DNA from: Flavobacterium glycines
GTDB lineage: Bacteria; Bacteroidota; Bacteroidia; Flavobacteriales; Flavobacteriaceae
NCBI RefSeq assembly: GCF_900100165.1
Contig: NZ_FNEO01000001.1
Location: 1,426,001-1,490,000, forward strand
Direction of reading: 5' to 3'
DNA length: 64,000 nt
The notes below the pieces were generated by a model. The model was not told where the DNA came from, did no database searches, and was given only the letters and a program-made list of their open reading frames with translations. This document shows, one piece after another, positions 27,951 through 37,673 of this stretch (its first letter is position 1; every line of letters begins with the position of its first letter). Made by a program: the position numbers and the translations under genes.

Positions 27951-28571
27951 TTAAAACCCGCTGTTGTTTTTAAAAATTTCCTGATTGACTTCGTCTATAT
28001 AATTTAAAAGTTCCTCTTTTCCAATTCCTTCGGTAGAAGAGGTTACAAAATACGGAGGCATTTCTGACCAATGATTAGCAAACATCTGTTTTTTGTAAGC
28101 TGCAATATGAGAGTCTATTTTGGTTTTACCTATTTTATCAGCTTTGGTGAAAATAATGCAGAAAGGAATTTCGCTTTCGCCCATATAGCCCATAAATTCA
28201 ATATCAATTGCCTGAGCTTCGTGACGAATATCGATTAAAACAAAGGCACAGGCCAATTGTTCTCTTTTCTCGAAATAATCAGTGATGAATTGTTGAAAAA
28301 CAGATTTAGTTTTCTTAGAAACTTTGGCGTATCCATAACCCGGTAAATCGACTAAAAACCAGTTTTTGTTAATCAAAAAATGATTGATTAGTTGTGTTTT
28401 CCCTGGTCTTGCTGAGGTTTTGGCCAGTTTCTTGTGGTTTGTCAACATGTTTATTAGTGATGATTTACCCACATTTGACCTGCCGATAAAAGCATATTCG
28501 GGCAAGAAGTCTTTTGGACATTTGCTTACTTCAGAGTTGCTAATAATAAATTCGGCGGTATTGATTTTCAT
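27951..28571 (-). CDS. engB: Ribosome biogenesis GTPase EngB (YsxC/YihA)
   Basis: A 206-residue essential-type GTPase that helps assemble the large ribosomal subunit. The G motifs are visible: GRSNVGKSS (30-38), a threonine in the KTSARPGKTQ switch, DLPGYG, TKAD and the late TSS. It lies 23 bp after the alpha/beta hydrolase gene in the same direction, so the two are probably cotranscribed. Confidence 0.96.
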   Translation of the reverse strand: MKINTAEFIISNSEVSKCPKDFLPEYAFIGRSNVGKSSLINMLTNHKKLAKTSARPGKTQLINHFLINKNWFLVDLPGYGYAKVSKKTKSVFQQFITDYFEKREQLACAFVLIDIRHEAQAIDIEFMGYMGESEIPFCIIFTKADKIGKTKIDSHIAAYKKQMFANHWSEMPPYFVTSSTEGIGKEELLNYIDEVNQEIFKNNSGF

Positions 28572-28594
28572 TTTATCTTTTGTTTAAAAAAGGC

Positions 28595-29359
28595 TTATAA
28601 ATTTGTTTTTTTAAGCCATTCTTCCAGTAAATTATTGAATTCGTCCGGATGTTCCATCATGGCAGCATGACCGCATTTGTCAATCCAATATAAGGTGGAA
28701 TTGGGTAATAATTTGTTGAATTCTGTTGCTACTTCCGGAGGAGTAACTTTATCATTTTTCCCCCAAATAATACAGGTTTGAACATGCATTTTTGGTAAAT
28801 CTTTAGCCATGTTGTGGCGAATGGCGCTTTTAGCTATGGTTAAAGTTTTGATTAATTTTATACGGTCGTTTACAGTGGCATAAACTTCGTCAATTAGTTC
28901 AGGAGTAGCAATTTTTGGATCGTAAAATACGTCTTCTGCCTTTTTCTTAATGTATTCATAGTCACCTCTTTTGGGGTAACTGTCACCCATTGCGCTTTCG
29001 TAAAGCCCTGAGCTTCCTGTTATTACGAGTCCTGCTACTTTTTCAGGGTACATTTTAGTGTGGTATAGCGCAATGTGTCCTCCTAGTGAATTTCCTAAAA
29101 GGATTACCCGGTCAAAACCTTTAAAAGTGATAAAGTCTTTCACGTATTTTGCAAAAGCTTTTACATTAGTTTTTAACAGGCTTTGAGTGTATATAGGCAG
29201 GTCCGGAATAACAATTTTATATCCTTTGTCAGAGAAGTAACGGGCAACACCGTCAAAGTTGCTTAAGCCTCCCATCAAGCCATGTAATATGACAATAGGA
29301 GTTCCTTCGCCAGCTTCGTAATAACTGTATCGGCCTTCTTTTTTATAGTTTTTGTCCAT
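28595..29359 (-). CDS. Alpha/beta hydrolase
   Basis: A 254-residue hydrolase with oxyanion motif VILHGLMGG, nucleophile LLGNSLGGH (S91), acid IWGKNDKVTPPE and histidine DKCGHAAMMEHP. There is no signal peptide. The substrate is unknown; it resembles general esterase/peptidase-like members next to engB in flavobacteria. I prefer the ATG at 29359 (MDKNYKKEGR); ten codons upstream there is a possible start without family support. Confidence 0.85.
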   Translation of the reverse strand: MDKNYKKEGRYSYYEAGEGTPIVILHGLMGGLSNFDGVARYFSDKGYKIVIPDLPIYTQSLLKTNVKAFAKYVKDFITFKGFDRVILLGNSLGGHIALYHTKMYPEKVAGLVITGSSGLYESAMGDSYPKRGDYEYIKKKAEDVFYDPKIATPELIDEVYATVNDRIKLIKTLTIAKSAIRHNMAKDLPKMHVQTCIIWGKNDKVTPPEVATEFNKLLPNSTLYWIDKCGHAAMMEHPDEFNNLLEEWLKKTNL

Positions 29360-29389
29360 GCTTTTGAATGCGAATTTCAATTTGGACAA

Positions 29390-29647
29390 ATATAGAACAT
29401 AATCAGTTAAAAAGAGTTTTTGAAAAGATTTTTTGAAGATAATCTTCAGGGATTCTCTCGGTTTTTAATAATTTTTTTAGTTATGTTGTTGAAAGTCTAG
29501 GAGTTTTTTGTGGTATTCTTGCGTTTTTTTCAATAAAAAAGTGGTGTTTTTTTTGAGTGGTTTTTTGATTTGGATTCGTTTGTTTGTGAGAAAAGATAAC
29601 TGTGCTAATGTTCTGATAGTCTAAAAATTAAGGGTTTTGTTTTCAAA
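29390..29647. other. Non-coding region upstream of the dcw cluster
   Basis: No credible coding sequence. It is T-rich and holds scattered GTGGT words at 29510, 29541 and 29557 that resemble the better-ordered repeats nearer the promoter. I see no terminator. Confidence 0.5.
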
Positions 29648-29693
29648 GTGGGTAAACTTATCAACAAAGTGGTAGAAAGTGGTAAAAGGTGGT
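29648..29693 (+). promoter_or_regulatory. Probable MraZ operator repeats
   Basis: GTGGT occurs at 29669, 29679 and 29689, exactly 10 bp apart, as AAAGTGGTAG, AAAGTGGTAA and AAGGTGGTAG. A GTGGGT at 29648 is two turns upstream. In other bacteria MraZ binds direct TGGG/GTGG-type repeats with one-helical-turn spacing at its own promoter. Here the repeats lie just upstream of the -7 box, so bound MraZ would cover the promoter. Confidence 0.7.
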
Positions 29694-29704
29694 AGTTTTT
29701 TTTA

Positions 29705-29712
29705 TATTTTTG
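29705..29712 (+). promoter_or_regulatory. Candidate -7 box of the dcw promoter
   Basis: TATTTTTG matches TAnnTTTG and lies 14 bp upstream of the mraZ ATG at 29727. The -33 region is occupied by the GTGGT repeats. Confidence 0.5.
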
Positions 29713-29726
29713 CTCTGTATCATTTA

Positions 29727-30209
29727 ATGGTGAATCTTTTGAATACAATTGTAGGAACATATGAATGTAAAGTCGATGCCAAAGGAAGGGTTTTGTTGCC
29801 ATCTCCTTTGAAAAAGCAATTGGCTTCTTCTCTTCAGGACGGATTCGTTTTGAAGCGTTCGGTGTTTCAGTCTTGTTTAGAGTTGTATCCAATGGAAGAA
29901 TGGAATTTGATGATGCAGAAAATCAATAAGCTAAATCGATTTGTAAAGAAGAACAACGACTTTATCCGCAAGTTTACAGCAGGTGTGAAGGTGGTTGAAA
30001 TTGATGCTTTAGGGCGTTTATTGGTTCCAAAGGATTTAGTGAATTTTGCCAGTATTGCTAAAGATGTTGTTTTCTCATCGGCGGTAAATATTGTGGAAAT
30101 TTGGGACAAAGATTTGTATGAACAGTCGATTGATGACGGAGTTGATTTTGCAGATTTGGCCGAAGAGGTAATGGGTAATATAAATGATGATGACAATGGA
30201 ATATCATAA
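29727..30209 (+). CDS. mraZ: Transcriptional regulator MraZ
   Basis: A 160-residue protein with two SpoVT/AbrB-like halves, each with the DxxGR signature (VDAKGRVLLP and IDALGRLLVP). MraZ regulates the division and cell-wall operon in which it is the first gene. The ATG at 29727 (MVNLLNTIVGTYECK) is taken because the longer form would begin upstream of the -7 box. It overlaps rsmH by 26 bp, so translation is coupled. Confidence 0.95.
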   Translation: MVNLLNTIVGTYECKVDAKGRVLLPSPLKKQLASSLQDGFVLKRSVFQSCLELYPMEEWNLMMQKINKLNRFVKKNNDFIRKFTAGVKVVEIDALGRLLVPKDLVNFASIAKDVVFSSAVNIVEIWDKDLYEQSIDDGVDFADLAEEVMGNINDDDNGIS

Positions 30210-31092
30210 TCCGGTTTTGCTTAAAGAAACAGTGGATGGTTTAAATATTAAGCCTGATGGTGTTTATGTAGATGTGACTTTTGGTGGAGGTGGTCATTCC
30301 AGAGAGATATTAAGACGTTTAGGTCCTAATGGAAAATTGTTTGCTTTTGATCAGGATGAAGATGCTTTGGCAAATGCGATAGATGATGATCGTTTTGTTT
30401 TGATTAATGAGAATTTTAGATATATCAAGCGTTTTTTACGGTTTTACGGAGCAAGAAATGTTGATGGAATTTTAGGAGATTTAGGAGTTTCATCACATCA
30501 GTTTGATGTGCCGGAAAGAGGGTTTTCAACCCGTTTTGATGCCGGATTGGATATGAGAATGAGTCAGAAAAACGACCTTAATGCTTATAAGGTAGTCAAT
30601 GAGTATGACGATGCTAATTTAAGACGTGTATTTTATGATTATGGTGAGTTGAAAAATGCACCTGCTTTGTCAAGAACAATTATCGAGGCCAGACAACATC
30701 GTCCAATAAAAACTACAGAGGAACTAAAGGAAGTTTTAGCTAAATATTTGCCGGAAAGAGTTCGAAATAAAGTATTGGCACAAATTTATCAGGCTATCCG
30801 AATTGAGGTGAATCAGGAAATGGATGTTTTGAAAGAATTTTTAGAACAATCTTTAGAGATTTTGAATCCGGGTGGAAGATTAAGTGTGATTTCCTATCAT
30901 TCATTAGAAGATCGTTTGGTGAAACGATTTATGAAAAATGGAATGTTCGAAGGAGAGCCGGAACGTGATTTTTTTGGGAATTATTCAGTGCCATTTAAAA
31001 CCATAGGGAAATTGATAGTTCCAACTGATGAAGAAATCAAAATCAACAACAGAGCAAGAAGTGCTAAGTTAAGAATAGCCGAAAAGATATAA
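30184..31092 (+). CDS. rsmH: 16S rRNA (cytosine-1402 N4) methyltransferase
   Basis: A 302-residue enzyme (MraW) with SAM site DVTFGGGGHSREIL, DGILGDLGVSSHQFD, ERGFSTRFDAGLDMRM and the late SYHSLEDRLVKRFM. It methylates C1402 of 16S rRNA. Several ATG codons lie at the start (30184, 30187, 30190, 30196); MEYHNPVLL is the conserved beginning, so the exact start is open by four codons. Confidence 0.96.
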   Translation: MMMTMEYHNPVLLKETVDGLNIKPDGVYVDVTFGGGGHSREILRRLGPNGKLFAFDQDEDALANAIDDDRFVLINENFRYIKRFLRFYGARNVDGILGDLGVSSHQFDVPERGFSTRFDAGLDMRMSQKNDLNAYKVVNEYDDANLRRVFYDYGELKNAPALSRTIIEARQHRPIKTTEELKEVLAKYLPERVRNKVLAQIYQAIRIEVNQEMDVLKEFLEQSLEILNPGGRLSVISYHSLEDRLVKRFMKNGMFEGEPERDFFGNYSVPFKTIGKLIVPTDEEIKINNRARSAKLRIAEKI

Positions 31093-31107
31093 TAAACAAC
31101 AATAAAA

Positions 31108-31449
31108 ATGAGTATTTACAATCTGTTAAAAGCAAGATTTTTAATCGATGATGATGCGATAAAGAATTGGCGTTTTATTGTTTTTTTAATTGTCCTGGCT
31201 ATCATTATGATTGCTAATACGCAGCGTTACGAACAAAAAGTTTTTAAAATTGCCGAACTAACTTCAGAAGTAAAAGAATTACGCTCGGAGTTTGTTGACA
31301 GACGTTCTGAATTGATGAAACTTCGTATGGAATCAACAGTTTCAGAAAAAATGGTTGAAAGAGAAATTTATCCTTCAACTGTACCACCGGTTAAAATAAA
31401 AGTTAAAAAAGAAGAAGAAAAAAGTTTCCTTAAGAAATTATGGCAATAG
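31108..31449 (+). CDS. FtsL-like division protein
   Basis: A 113-residue bitopic protein with a cytoplasmic N-terminus, one membrane helix at about 23-40 (FIVFLIVLAIIMIANT), and a leucine-rich coiled coil (LTSEVKELRSEFVDRRSELMKL). This topology, the size and the place between rsmH and ftsI are those of FtsL, which joins FtsQ and FtsB in the divisome. Sequence conservation is low in this family, so the call rests mainly on layout. It overlaps ftsI by 10 bp. Confidence 0.8.
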   Translation: MSIYNLLKARFLIDDDAIKNWRFIVFLIVLAIIMIANTQRYEQKVFKIAELTSEVKELRSEFVDRRSELMKLRMESTVSEKMVEREIYPSTVPPVKIKVKKEEEKSFLKKLWQ

Positions 31450-33443
31450 ATGATAAATACATATCGTACCGAATTTATCTGGTTGCTTTTGCTATATTTT
31501 TAATGGCAATAGCAGTTGCTATTAAGTTGACTAATATTCAGTGGGTTGAGGGAGATTATTACCGTGAATTGGCTAAAGAAAGAACCGTTAAAAATTTTGT
31601 TATTCCTGCCAATAAAGGGAATATCTATTCTTCTGACGGAAGTTTGCTGGCTACTTCAATTCCAAAATACATTATTCGTTTTGATGCTTTGGCTCCTACC
31701 AAAGAGAATTTTGAGAAAAATGTAAATGCTTTAGCGGATTCTTTGGCAACTGTTTTGGGTAAACCTTCTTATTTTTTTGAAAATGAATTAAGAAAAGCAA
31801 GAGCTAATAATAACCGTTATTTTTTAGTTGCCAGAGATTTAAGTTACACCGATTATATGAAGATTAAAGGTTTTCCTTTATTCGAATTAGGTCCTTATAA
31901 AGGTGGAATTATAATCGATCAAAAAACAGTACGTGAACATCCGATAGGTAAAATTGCTGAAAGAACCATTGGTTATGAAAGAAAATACGATGCGGGACAT
32001 TCGGATGGAAAAGGTATCGAATGGGCTTACAGAGAATATCTAAACGGTAAAGATGGTCGTATTTTAAAACAAAAAATTGCAAAAGGACAGTGGAAACCTA
32101 TTCGTGATATGAACGAGGTTGATCCATTAGACGGATATGATGTGATTTCTACCATTGATGTTTATATCCAGGATATTGCACATCATGCCTTGTTGAAGCA
32201 ATTAGAAGATTACCAGGCAGATCATGGTTGTGTGGTGGTAATGGAAACACATACCGGTCAGGTAAAAGCAATTTCTAATTTAGGAAGAGCTAGTGATGGT
32301 AGTTATTATGAGACTACCAATTATGCAGTTGCTGAATCGCACGAACCGGGTTCTACTTTCAAATTAGTGGATTTAATGACGATTTTGGAAGACAGAGTAG
32401 CCGATACAAGTACGGTTTATGATTCTCATGGAGGTGTTATCAAATATTCGGGTAAATCGGTGAGAGATTCACATGAAGGCGGTTATGGCAAAATTTCTTT
32501 GGCAAGAGGATTTGAAGTGTCTTCTAATACCGTTTTAGTTCAGGCAGTTTATAATAACTACAAAAATAATCCTTCCAAATTCGTTAATCACGTTAATTCC
32601 TATGGTTTGAATAAACGTTTGAACATGGATTTCAAAGGAGAAGGACGTCCGTTTATTCCGCAGCCTTCAGATAAAAACTGGTCTAATATTTCATTGCCAT
32701 GGATGGCTTTTGGATACGGAGTTTCAGTTACTCCAATGCAAACTTTGGCTTTTTATAATGCTGTTGCCAATGATGGCGTAATGGTAAAACCACAATTTGT
32801 TTCAGAAATCAAAGAATGGAACAAAACCATTAAAAAAATGGAACCTGAGATTATCAATCCAAGAATTTGTTCAGATGCTACATTAGCTAAATTAAAAGCA
32901 GTACTTAAAAATGTAGTTAAGAAAGGTACGGCTTCCAAATTGTATTCTAAAGATTTTCCTATGGCTGGTAAAACAGGAACCGCTCAGGTAAATTATGGAA
33001 AACGTGATGGTTCAGGTTTGTATTATGCGTCTTCATTTGTGGGTTATTTTCCGGCTGATGCGCCTAAATATTCCTGTATAGTAGTGGTGCATAAACCCAA
33101 TACAGCTAAGAATAATTATTACGGAGCCGATGTTGCCGGTCCAGTTTTTAAACGAATTGCTCAAAAAATATTTACCGAAGTTCCTTCAACAAATGAGATT
33201 AAGAAATTAGACAGAAAAGTAGCTAAGCAAGAGAAAGATTATAACGAATATTTTGCAAAGCTTCAAAAGTCCAAACAGTCAATTCCTAATGTTAAAGGAA
33301 TGCCGGGGATGGACGCAATTGCTTTATTAGAAAATTTAGGATTAAAAGTCAGAACAAAAGGGATTGGAAAAGTTAAAAGCCAATCATTGCAGGCCGGACA
33401 AAATATTACTAAAAACACAACTATAACCTTAGAATTATTGTGA
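31440..33443 (+). CDS. ftsI: Division transpeptidase FtsI (PBP3) with C-terminal PASTA domain
   Basis: A 667-residue class B penicillin-binding protein that cross-links septal peptidoglycan. It has one N-terminal membrane helix, a dimerisation domain, and the active-site motifs STFK (S305, K308), SSN and GKTGTAQ. The last 55 residues (IPNVKGMPGMDAIALLENLGLKV) form a PASTA domain, absent from the E. coli protein but usual in Bacteroidota. Its last codon overlaps the murE start. Confidence 0.95.
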   Translation: MAIDDKYISYRIYLVAFAIFLMAIAVAIKLTNIQWVEGDYYRELAKERTVKNFVIPANKGNIYSSDGSLLATSIPKYIIRFDALAPTKENFEKNVNALADSLATVLGKPSYFFENELRKARANNNRYFLVARDLSYTDYMKIKGFPLFELGPYKGGIIIDQKTVREHPIGKIAERTIGYERKYDAGHSDGKGIEWAYREYLNGKDGRILKQKIAKGQWKPIRDMNEVDPLDGYDVISTIDVYIQDIAHHALLKQLEDYQADHGCVVVMETHTGQVKAISNLGRASDGSYYETTNYAVAESHEPGSTFKLVDLMTILEDRVADTSTVYDSHGGVIKYSGKSVRDSHEGGYGKISLARGFEVSSNTVLVQAVYNNYKNNPSKFVNHVNSYGLNKRLNMDFKGEGRPFIPQPSDKNWSNISLPWMAFGYGVSVTPMQTLAFYNAVANDGVMVKPQFVSEIKEWNKTIKKMEPEIINPRICSDATLAKLKAVLKNVVKKGTASKLYSKDFPMAGKTGTAQVNYGKRDGSGLYYASSFVGYFPADAPKYSCIVVVHKPNTAKNNYYGADVAGPVFKRIAQKIFTEVPSTNEIKKLDRKVAKQEKDYNEYFAKLQKSKQSIPNVKGMPGMDAIALLENLGLKVRTKGIGKVKSQSLQAGQNITKNTTITLELL

Positions 33444-34903
33444 TTAAATTAAAAGACATATTATATAGAGTAGCAATTGAAGCCGTACATGGTTCGACTG
33501 ATATTGCCGTCGGGAAATTGGATTTTGATTCAAGAAAAATCCAATCCAATGATGTATTTGTTGCTATTCGCGGGACTATTTCGGATGGACATGATTATAT
33601 CCAGAAAGCCATCGATTTAGGAGCTAAAGCCATTATCTGCGATACTTTTCCGGAGCAATTTGTGAGTGAAGTTACCTATGTTCAGGTGAATGATACTAAC
33701 AAAGCGCTTGCTTTTATGGCAGCGAATTATTTTGGAAATCCATCTGAAAAATTAAAATTGGTTGGAATTACCGGAACTAACGGAAAAACTACAATTGCAT
33801 CTTTATTGTACCAATTATTTAAAAAAGCCGGATTTAAAGTAGGTTTGCTTTCTACTGTAAAAATTTTGGTTGATGATGTAGAATACAAAGCGACACATAC
33901 CACTCCTGATTCTATTACTATAAATCATTTTTTAAACGAAATGGTTAGTGCTGGTGTAGAATATTGTTTTATGGAAGTGAGTTCGCATGGAATTCATCAA
34001 AAACGTACCGAAGCATTACATTTTGCAGGAGGAGTTTTTACTAATTTGTCACATGATCATTTAGATTACCATCCAACATTTGCAGAATACAGAGATGTGA
34101 AAAAATCATTTTTTGATAATTTGCCTAAAACTGCTTTTGCTATTTCTAATATTGATGACAAGAATGGAGCGGTAATGCTGCAAAATACGGTAGCTAAAAA
34201 ACGTACTTATGCGCTCAAGACTTATGCGGATTATAAAGCCCAAATTTTAGAAAACTTACTATCAGGTTTGTTATTAAAAATTGAAGGCAACGAAGTTTGG
34301 GTGAAATTAATAGGTGTTTTCAATGCTTACAATCTTTTGGCTATTTACGGAACCGCTATCGAATTAGGTTTGGATAGTCTGGAAACGCTTCGTTTGTTAT
34401 CGGAATTAGAAAGTGTTTCAGGAAGATTCCAATATATCGTTTCAGATTCGAATATTACTGCCATTGTAGATTACGCACATACTCCGGATGCACTTGAAAA
34501 TGTATTGAAAACCATCAATGAAGTACGTACTAAAAATGAACAATTAATCACAATTGTAGGTTGTGGTGGAAACAGAGATAAGGCGAAACGACCAATTATG
34601 GCTGGTATTGCTTCTGAATTGAGTAACAAAACCATTTTAACATCGGATAATCCCAGAGATGAAGATCCGGATGTTATTATCAGTGAGATGGAGGCCGGAG
34701 TACCACCACAAAACCATAAAAAAGTTTTTGCTGTTACCGATAGAAAGCAGGCTATAAAAATTGCCTGTCAATTGGCACAGCCAAATGATATCATTTTAAT
34801 TGCCGGAAAAGGGCATGAAACGTATCAGGAAATCAAAGGTATTCGTACTGATTTTGATGATATGAAAATTGTAAAAGAGATTTTAGAACAACTTCATAAA
34901 TAG
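33440..34903 (+). CDS. murE: UDP-MurNAc-L-Ala-D-Glu:meso-diaminopimelate ligase
   Basis: A 487-residue Mur ligase adding the third residue of the peptidoglycan stem. The ATP site is [15 protein letters not shown], with the family histidine and aspartate region [20 protein letters not shown] carries the DNPR motif that selects meso-diaminopimelate over lysine. The start is a GTG whose last two bases are in the ftsI stop (GTGA), so translation is coupled. Confidence 0.96.
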   Translation: MIKLKDILYRVAIEAVHGSTDIAVGKLDFDSRKIQSNDVFVAIRGTISDGHDYIQKAIDLGAKAIICDTFPEQFVSEVTYVQVNDTNKALAFMAANYFGNPSEKLKLVGITGTNGKTTIASLLYQLFKKAGFKVGLLSTVKILVDDVEYKATHTTPDSITINHFLNEMVSAGVEYCFMEVSSHGIHQKRTEALHFAGGVFTNLSHDHLDYHPTFAEYRDVKKSFFDNLPKTAFAISNIDDKNGAVMLQNTVAKKRTYALKTYADYKAQILENLLSGLLLKIEGNEVWVKLIGVFNAYNLLAIYGTAIELGLDSLETLRLLSELESVSGRFQYIVSDSNITAIVDYAHTPDALENVLKTINEVRTKNEQLITIVGCGGNRDKAKRPIMAGIASELSNKTILTSDNPRDEDPDVIISEMEAGVPPQNHKKVFAVTDRKQAIKIACQLAQPNDIILIAGKGHETYQEIKGIRTDFDDMKIVKEILEQLHK

Positions 34904-34910
34904 TGAAATT

Positions 34911-36140
34911 ATGCTGTATTATTTATTCGATTATTTCAACAAAGTATTAAATATTTCCGGAACGGGAGTTTTTCAATACATCACTTTTAGATCGTCATTA
35001 GCGTTCATCCTATCATTGTTGTTGTCTACAATTTATGGTAAAAGAGTAATTAAGTTTTTGCAAAGACAACAGGTTGGAGAAACCATTAGAGAGCTTGGTT
35101 TAGAAGGGCAAAATGAGAAAGCAGGAACTCCTACTATGGGAGGATTGATTATTATTTTTGCAACATTAATTCCTGTTTTATTGTTTGCCAAATTGCATAA
35201 TATTTACATTGTGTTGCTTATTGTAACTACCTTGTGGATGGGAACAATTGGTTTTATTGATGATTATATTAAGATTTTCAAAAAAGACAAACAAGGATTA
35301 AAAGGAATCTTTAAAGTTTTTGGTCAGGTAGGATTAGGTTTAATCGTTGGAAGTGTGTTGTACTTTAATCCTCATGTGACTGTTCGTACTGATACCGGAA
35401 AAACAGATATTTTTAAACAAACTACAGAAACAGTGGTAGCACCGGTTTCGCTTGAAGAAAAATCGACGGCCACTACTATTCCTTTTGTGAAAAATAACGA
35501 ATTTGATTATGCTGAAGTTCTCTCATTTATGGGAGACGGATATGAAAAATGGGCCTGGATTATCTTTATTCCGGTGGTGATTTTTATTATTACAGCAGTT
35601 TCTAACGGGGCTAATTTAACTGATGGTATCGATGGACTCGCGGCAGGAACCTCTGCGATTTCGGTCCTTGCACTTGCAATTTTTACATTCGTATCAGGAA
35701 ATATCATTTTTTCTAATTATCTCAACATAATGTACATTCCTAATTCAGGAGAAATGACCGTTTTTATTGCTGCTTTTGTTGGGGCGCTCATTGGATTTTT
35801 ATGGTACAATTCTTATCCGGCATCTGTTTTTATGGGAGATACAGGAAGTTTAACTATTGGAGGTGTTATTGCGGTATTAGCTATTGCTGTTCGAAAAGAA
35901 TTACTAATTCCTTTGTTATGCGGAATCTTTTTGGTGGAAAATTTCTCAGTGGTATTACAAGTAAGTTATTTTAAATACACCAAGAAACGTTTTGGCGAAG
36001 GCCGAAGAATTTTCCTGATGTCGCCATTGCATCATCATTACCAGAAAAAAGGTTACCACGAAAGTAAAATTGTTACCCGATTTTGGATTGTTGCTATCAT
36101 GTTAGCCATACTTTCCATTGTTACCTTAAAACTAAGATAG
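34911..36140 (+). CDS. mraY: Phospho-MurNAc-pentapeptide transferase MraY
   Basis: A 409-residue membrane enzyme making lipid I from UDP-MurNAc-pentapeptide and undecaprenyl phosphate. It shows [50 protein letters not shown] and [10 protein letters not shown]. It is about 50 residues longer than the E. coli protein because of a hydrophilic, Thr-rich insert at about 155-205, between two membrane helices. It is followed after 1 bp by murD. Confidence 0.95.
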   Translation: MLYYLFDYFNKVLNISGTGVFQYITFRSSLAFILSLLLSTIYGKRVIKFLQRQQVGETIRELGLEGQNEKAGTPTMGGLIIIFATLIPVLLFAKLHNIYIVLLIVTTLWMGTIGFIDDYIKIFKKDKQGLKGIFKVFGQVGLGLIVGSVLYFNPHVTVRTDTGKTDIFKQTTETVVAPVSLEEKSTATTIPFVKNNEFDYAEVLSFMGDGYEKWAWIIFIPVVIFIITAVSNGANLTDGIDGLAAGTSAISVLALAIFTFVSGNIIFSNYLNIMYIPNSGEMTVFIAAFVGALIGFLWYNSYPASVFMGDTGSLTIGGVIAVLAIAVRKELLIPLLCGIFLVENFSVVLQVSYFKYTKKRFGEGRRIFLMSPLHHHYQKKGYHESKIVTRFWIVAIMLAILSIVTLKLR

Positions 36141-36141
36141 T

Positions 36142-37473
36142 ATGAGATTAGTAGTATTAGGTGGCGGAGAAAGTGGTGTGGGAACAGCCATTTTAGGAAA
36201 ACAAAAAGGATATGATGTTTTTGTATCTGATTTTGGAAAAATAAAAGAAAATTACAAAGAAGTTCTTATAAAAAACGGAATTGATTGGGAGGATGAAAAG
36301 CATACCGAATCCCTGATTCTAAATGCTGATGTGGTCATGAAAAGTCCCGGCATTCCCGAGAAAGCGGCTATAGTAAAAAAGCTGGTTGAGAAAGGGATTC
36401 CTGTGATTTCCGAAATTGAATTTGCAGCACCATTTACTAAGGCAATCACTATAGGGATTACCGGAAGTAATGGGAAAACCACCACCACTATGCTTACGTA
36501 TCATTTACTTAAATCAGCAGGTTTGAATGTAGGTTTGGCGGGGAATATAGGGAAAAGCTTTGCAGAACAGGTTGCTGAAGATAAGTACGATAGTTATGTG
36601 TTGGAGTTAAGTAGTTTTCAGCTAGACGGAATTATAAACTACAAACCACATATCGCTATAATAACAAATATCAGTCCCGATCATCTAGATCGATACGATT
36701 ATAAATATGAGAATTATATTGATTCGAAATTCAGAATAACAATGAACCAAACTGAAGAAGATTATCTCATTTACGATGCAGATGACGAAGCAATTTCAGA
36801 ATGGTTGAAAAAGAATAAAACTAAAGCAAAATTAATCCCTTTTTCATTGACACAAACTTTTGAAGAAGGAGCCTTTATAAAAGATAATACTATGGAAGTA
36901 ATCATTAATCAAGAAGAGTTCAAAATGGAAACTGAATCAATTGCCTTAGAAGGAAAACATAATTTTAAAAATGCCATGGCAGCAACTTCTGTAGCAAAAT
37001 TGATGCAGATTAGAAAAGCTACAATTCGTGAAAGTTTATCTAATTTCCAAGGTGTAGAACACCGTCTTGAAAAAGTATTGAAAATTCAAAATGTTCAATA
37101 CATAAATGATTCAAAAGCAACGAATGTTAACGCTACATTTTTTGCTTTAGATAGTATGACTACGCCTACAGTTTGGATTGTAGGAGGTGTGGATAAAGGA
37201 AATGATTACAATGAATTAATGGCTTTAGTTCGTGAGAAAGTAAAAGCAATTATTTGTTTGGGTGTGGATAATAGAAAAATTATCGATGCTTTTGGAAATG
37301 TAGTTGATATTATGCTGGAAGTAAATAATATGAATGATGCTGTAAAAATGGCACAACGTATTACTGAAAAGGGAGATACTGTTTTGTTGTCGCCTGCTTG
37401 TGCGAGTTTCGATTTATTCGAGAACTACGAAGACAGAGGACGTCAATTTAAAGAAGCAGTACATAATTTGTAA
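36142..37473 (+). CDS. murD: UDP-MurNAc-L-Ala:D-Glu ligase
   Basis: A 443-residue Mur ligase adding D-glutamate. It shows an N-terminal nucleotide-binding-like start (VVLGGGESGVGTA), the ATP site GITGSNGKTTTTML, ITNISPDHLDRYD, and INDSKATNVNAT. The start is 1 bp after the mraY stop. The 200 bp after it, before ftsW, hold a gene remnant flanked by inverted repeats. Confidence 0.96.
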   Translation: MRLVVLGGGESGVGTAILGKQKGYDVFVSDFGKIKENYKEVLIKNGIDWEDEKHTESLILNADVVMKSPGIPEKAAIVKKLVEKGIPVISEIEFAAPFTKAITIGITGSNGKTTTTMLTYHLLKSAGLNVGLAGNIGKSFAEQVAEDKYDSYVLELSSFQLDGIINYKPHIAIITNISPDHLDRYDYKYENYIDSKFRITMNQTEEDYLIYDADDEAISEWLKKNKTKAKLIPFSLTQTFEEGAFIKDNTMEVIINQEEFKMETESIALEGKHNFKNAMAATSVAKLMQIRKATIRESLSNFQGVEHRLEKVLKIQNVQYINDSKATNVNATFFALDSMTTPTVWIVGGVDKGNDYNELMALVREKVKAIICLGVDNRKIIDAFGNVVDIMLEVNNMNDAVKMAQRITEKGDTVLLSPACASFDLFENYEDRGRQFKEAVHNL

Positions 37474-37479
37474 AATTTG

Positions 37480-37510
37480 ATTTTAGATATTTGATTTCAG
37501 ACTTCAGATT
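37480..37510. repeat. Left inverted repeat flanking the remnant between murD and ftsW
   Basis: This 31-bp segment matches the reverse complement of 37634-37664 at 25 of 31 positions, starting with nine identical bases (ATTTTAGAT). Confidence 0.7.
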
Positions 37511-37634
37511 AATTATTGAAAAGCAATGGTTTGGAAAGTCAGAATTAGATTCTGTTTGGAATGAAGCGAATGAGTTAACGGCAATTTTTGTTAGTTCTTT
37601 AAAGACCGTGAATAATCGAATTAATCAGAAATAA
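37491..37634 (+). pseudogene. Remnant of a small gene, possibly four-helix-bundle (23S IVS) family
   Basis: An open frame ends in TAA at 37634 and has no ATG; a TTG at 37491 is the only start-like codon. It encodes about 47 residues, including LIIEKQWFGKSELDSVWNEA and NELTAIFVSSLKTVNNRINQ. This resembles the last helices of the four-helix-bundle proteins related to 23S rRNA intervening-sequence genes, which also end in a Leu/Ile-rich helix and a SLKT-like tail. The resemblance is from memory and moderate. It interrupts the otherwise tight dcw cluster and lies between 31-bp inverted repeats. Confidence 0.4.
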
Positions 37635-37664
37635 ATCTAAAATCTAAACTCAGAAATCTAAAAT
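37634..37664. repeat. Right inverted repeat flanking the remnant
   Basis: Partner of 37480-37510. Its A-rich AATCTAAAATCTAAA part is itself a short direct repeat. Confidence 0.7.
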
Positions 37665-37673
37665 ATAAAAAAG

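Noticed and set aside
29679..29726. N-terminal extension of mraZ by 16 codons
   Set aside because: It would include the operator repeats and the -7 box; MraZ proteins start at MVNLLNTIVGTYE-like sequence.
29605..29892. A 95-codon leftward frame across the mraZ promoter
   Set aside because: It would read through the MraZ operators and into mraZ on the opposite strand. Low-complexity, no family likeness.
37634..37664. Repeated AATCTAAA units as a possible CRISPR or tandem array
   Set aside because: Only two to three short degenerate units without spacers; better explained as one arm of the inverted repeat.
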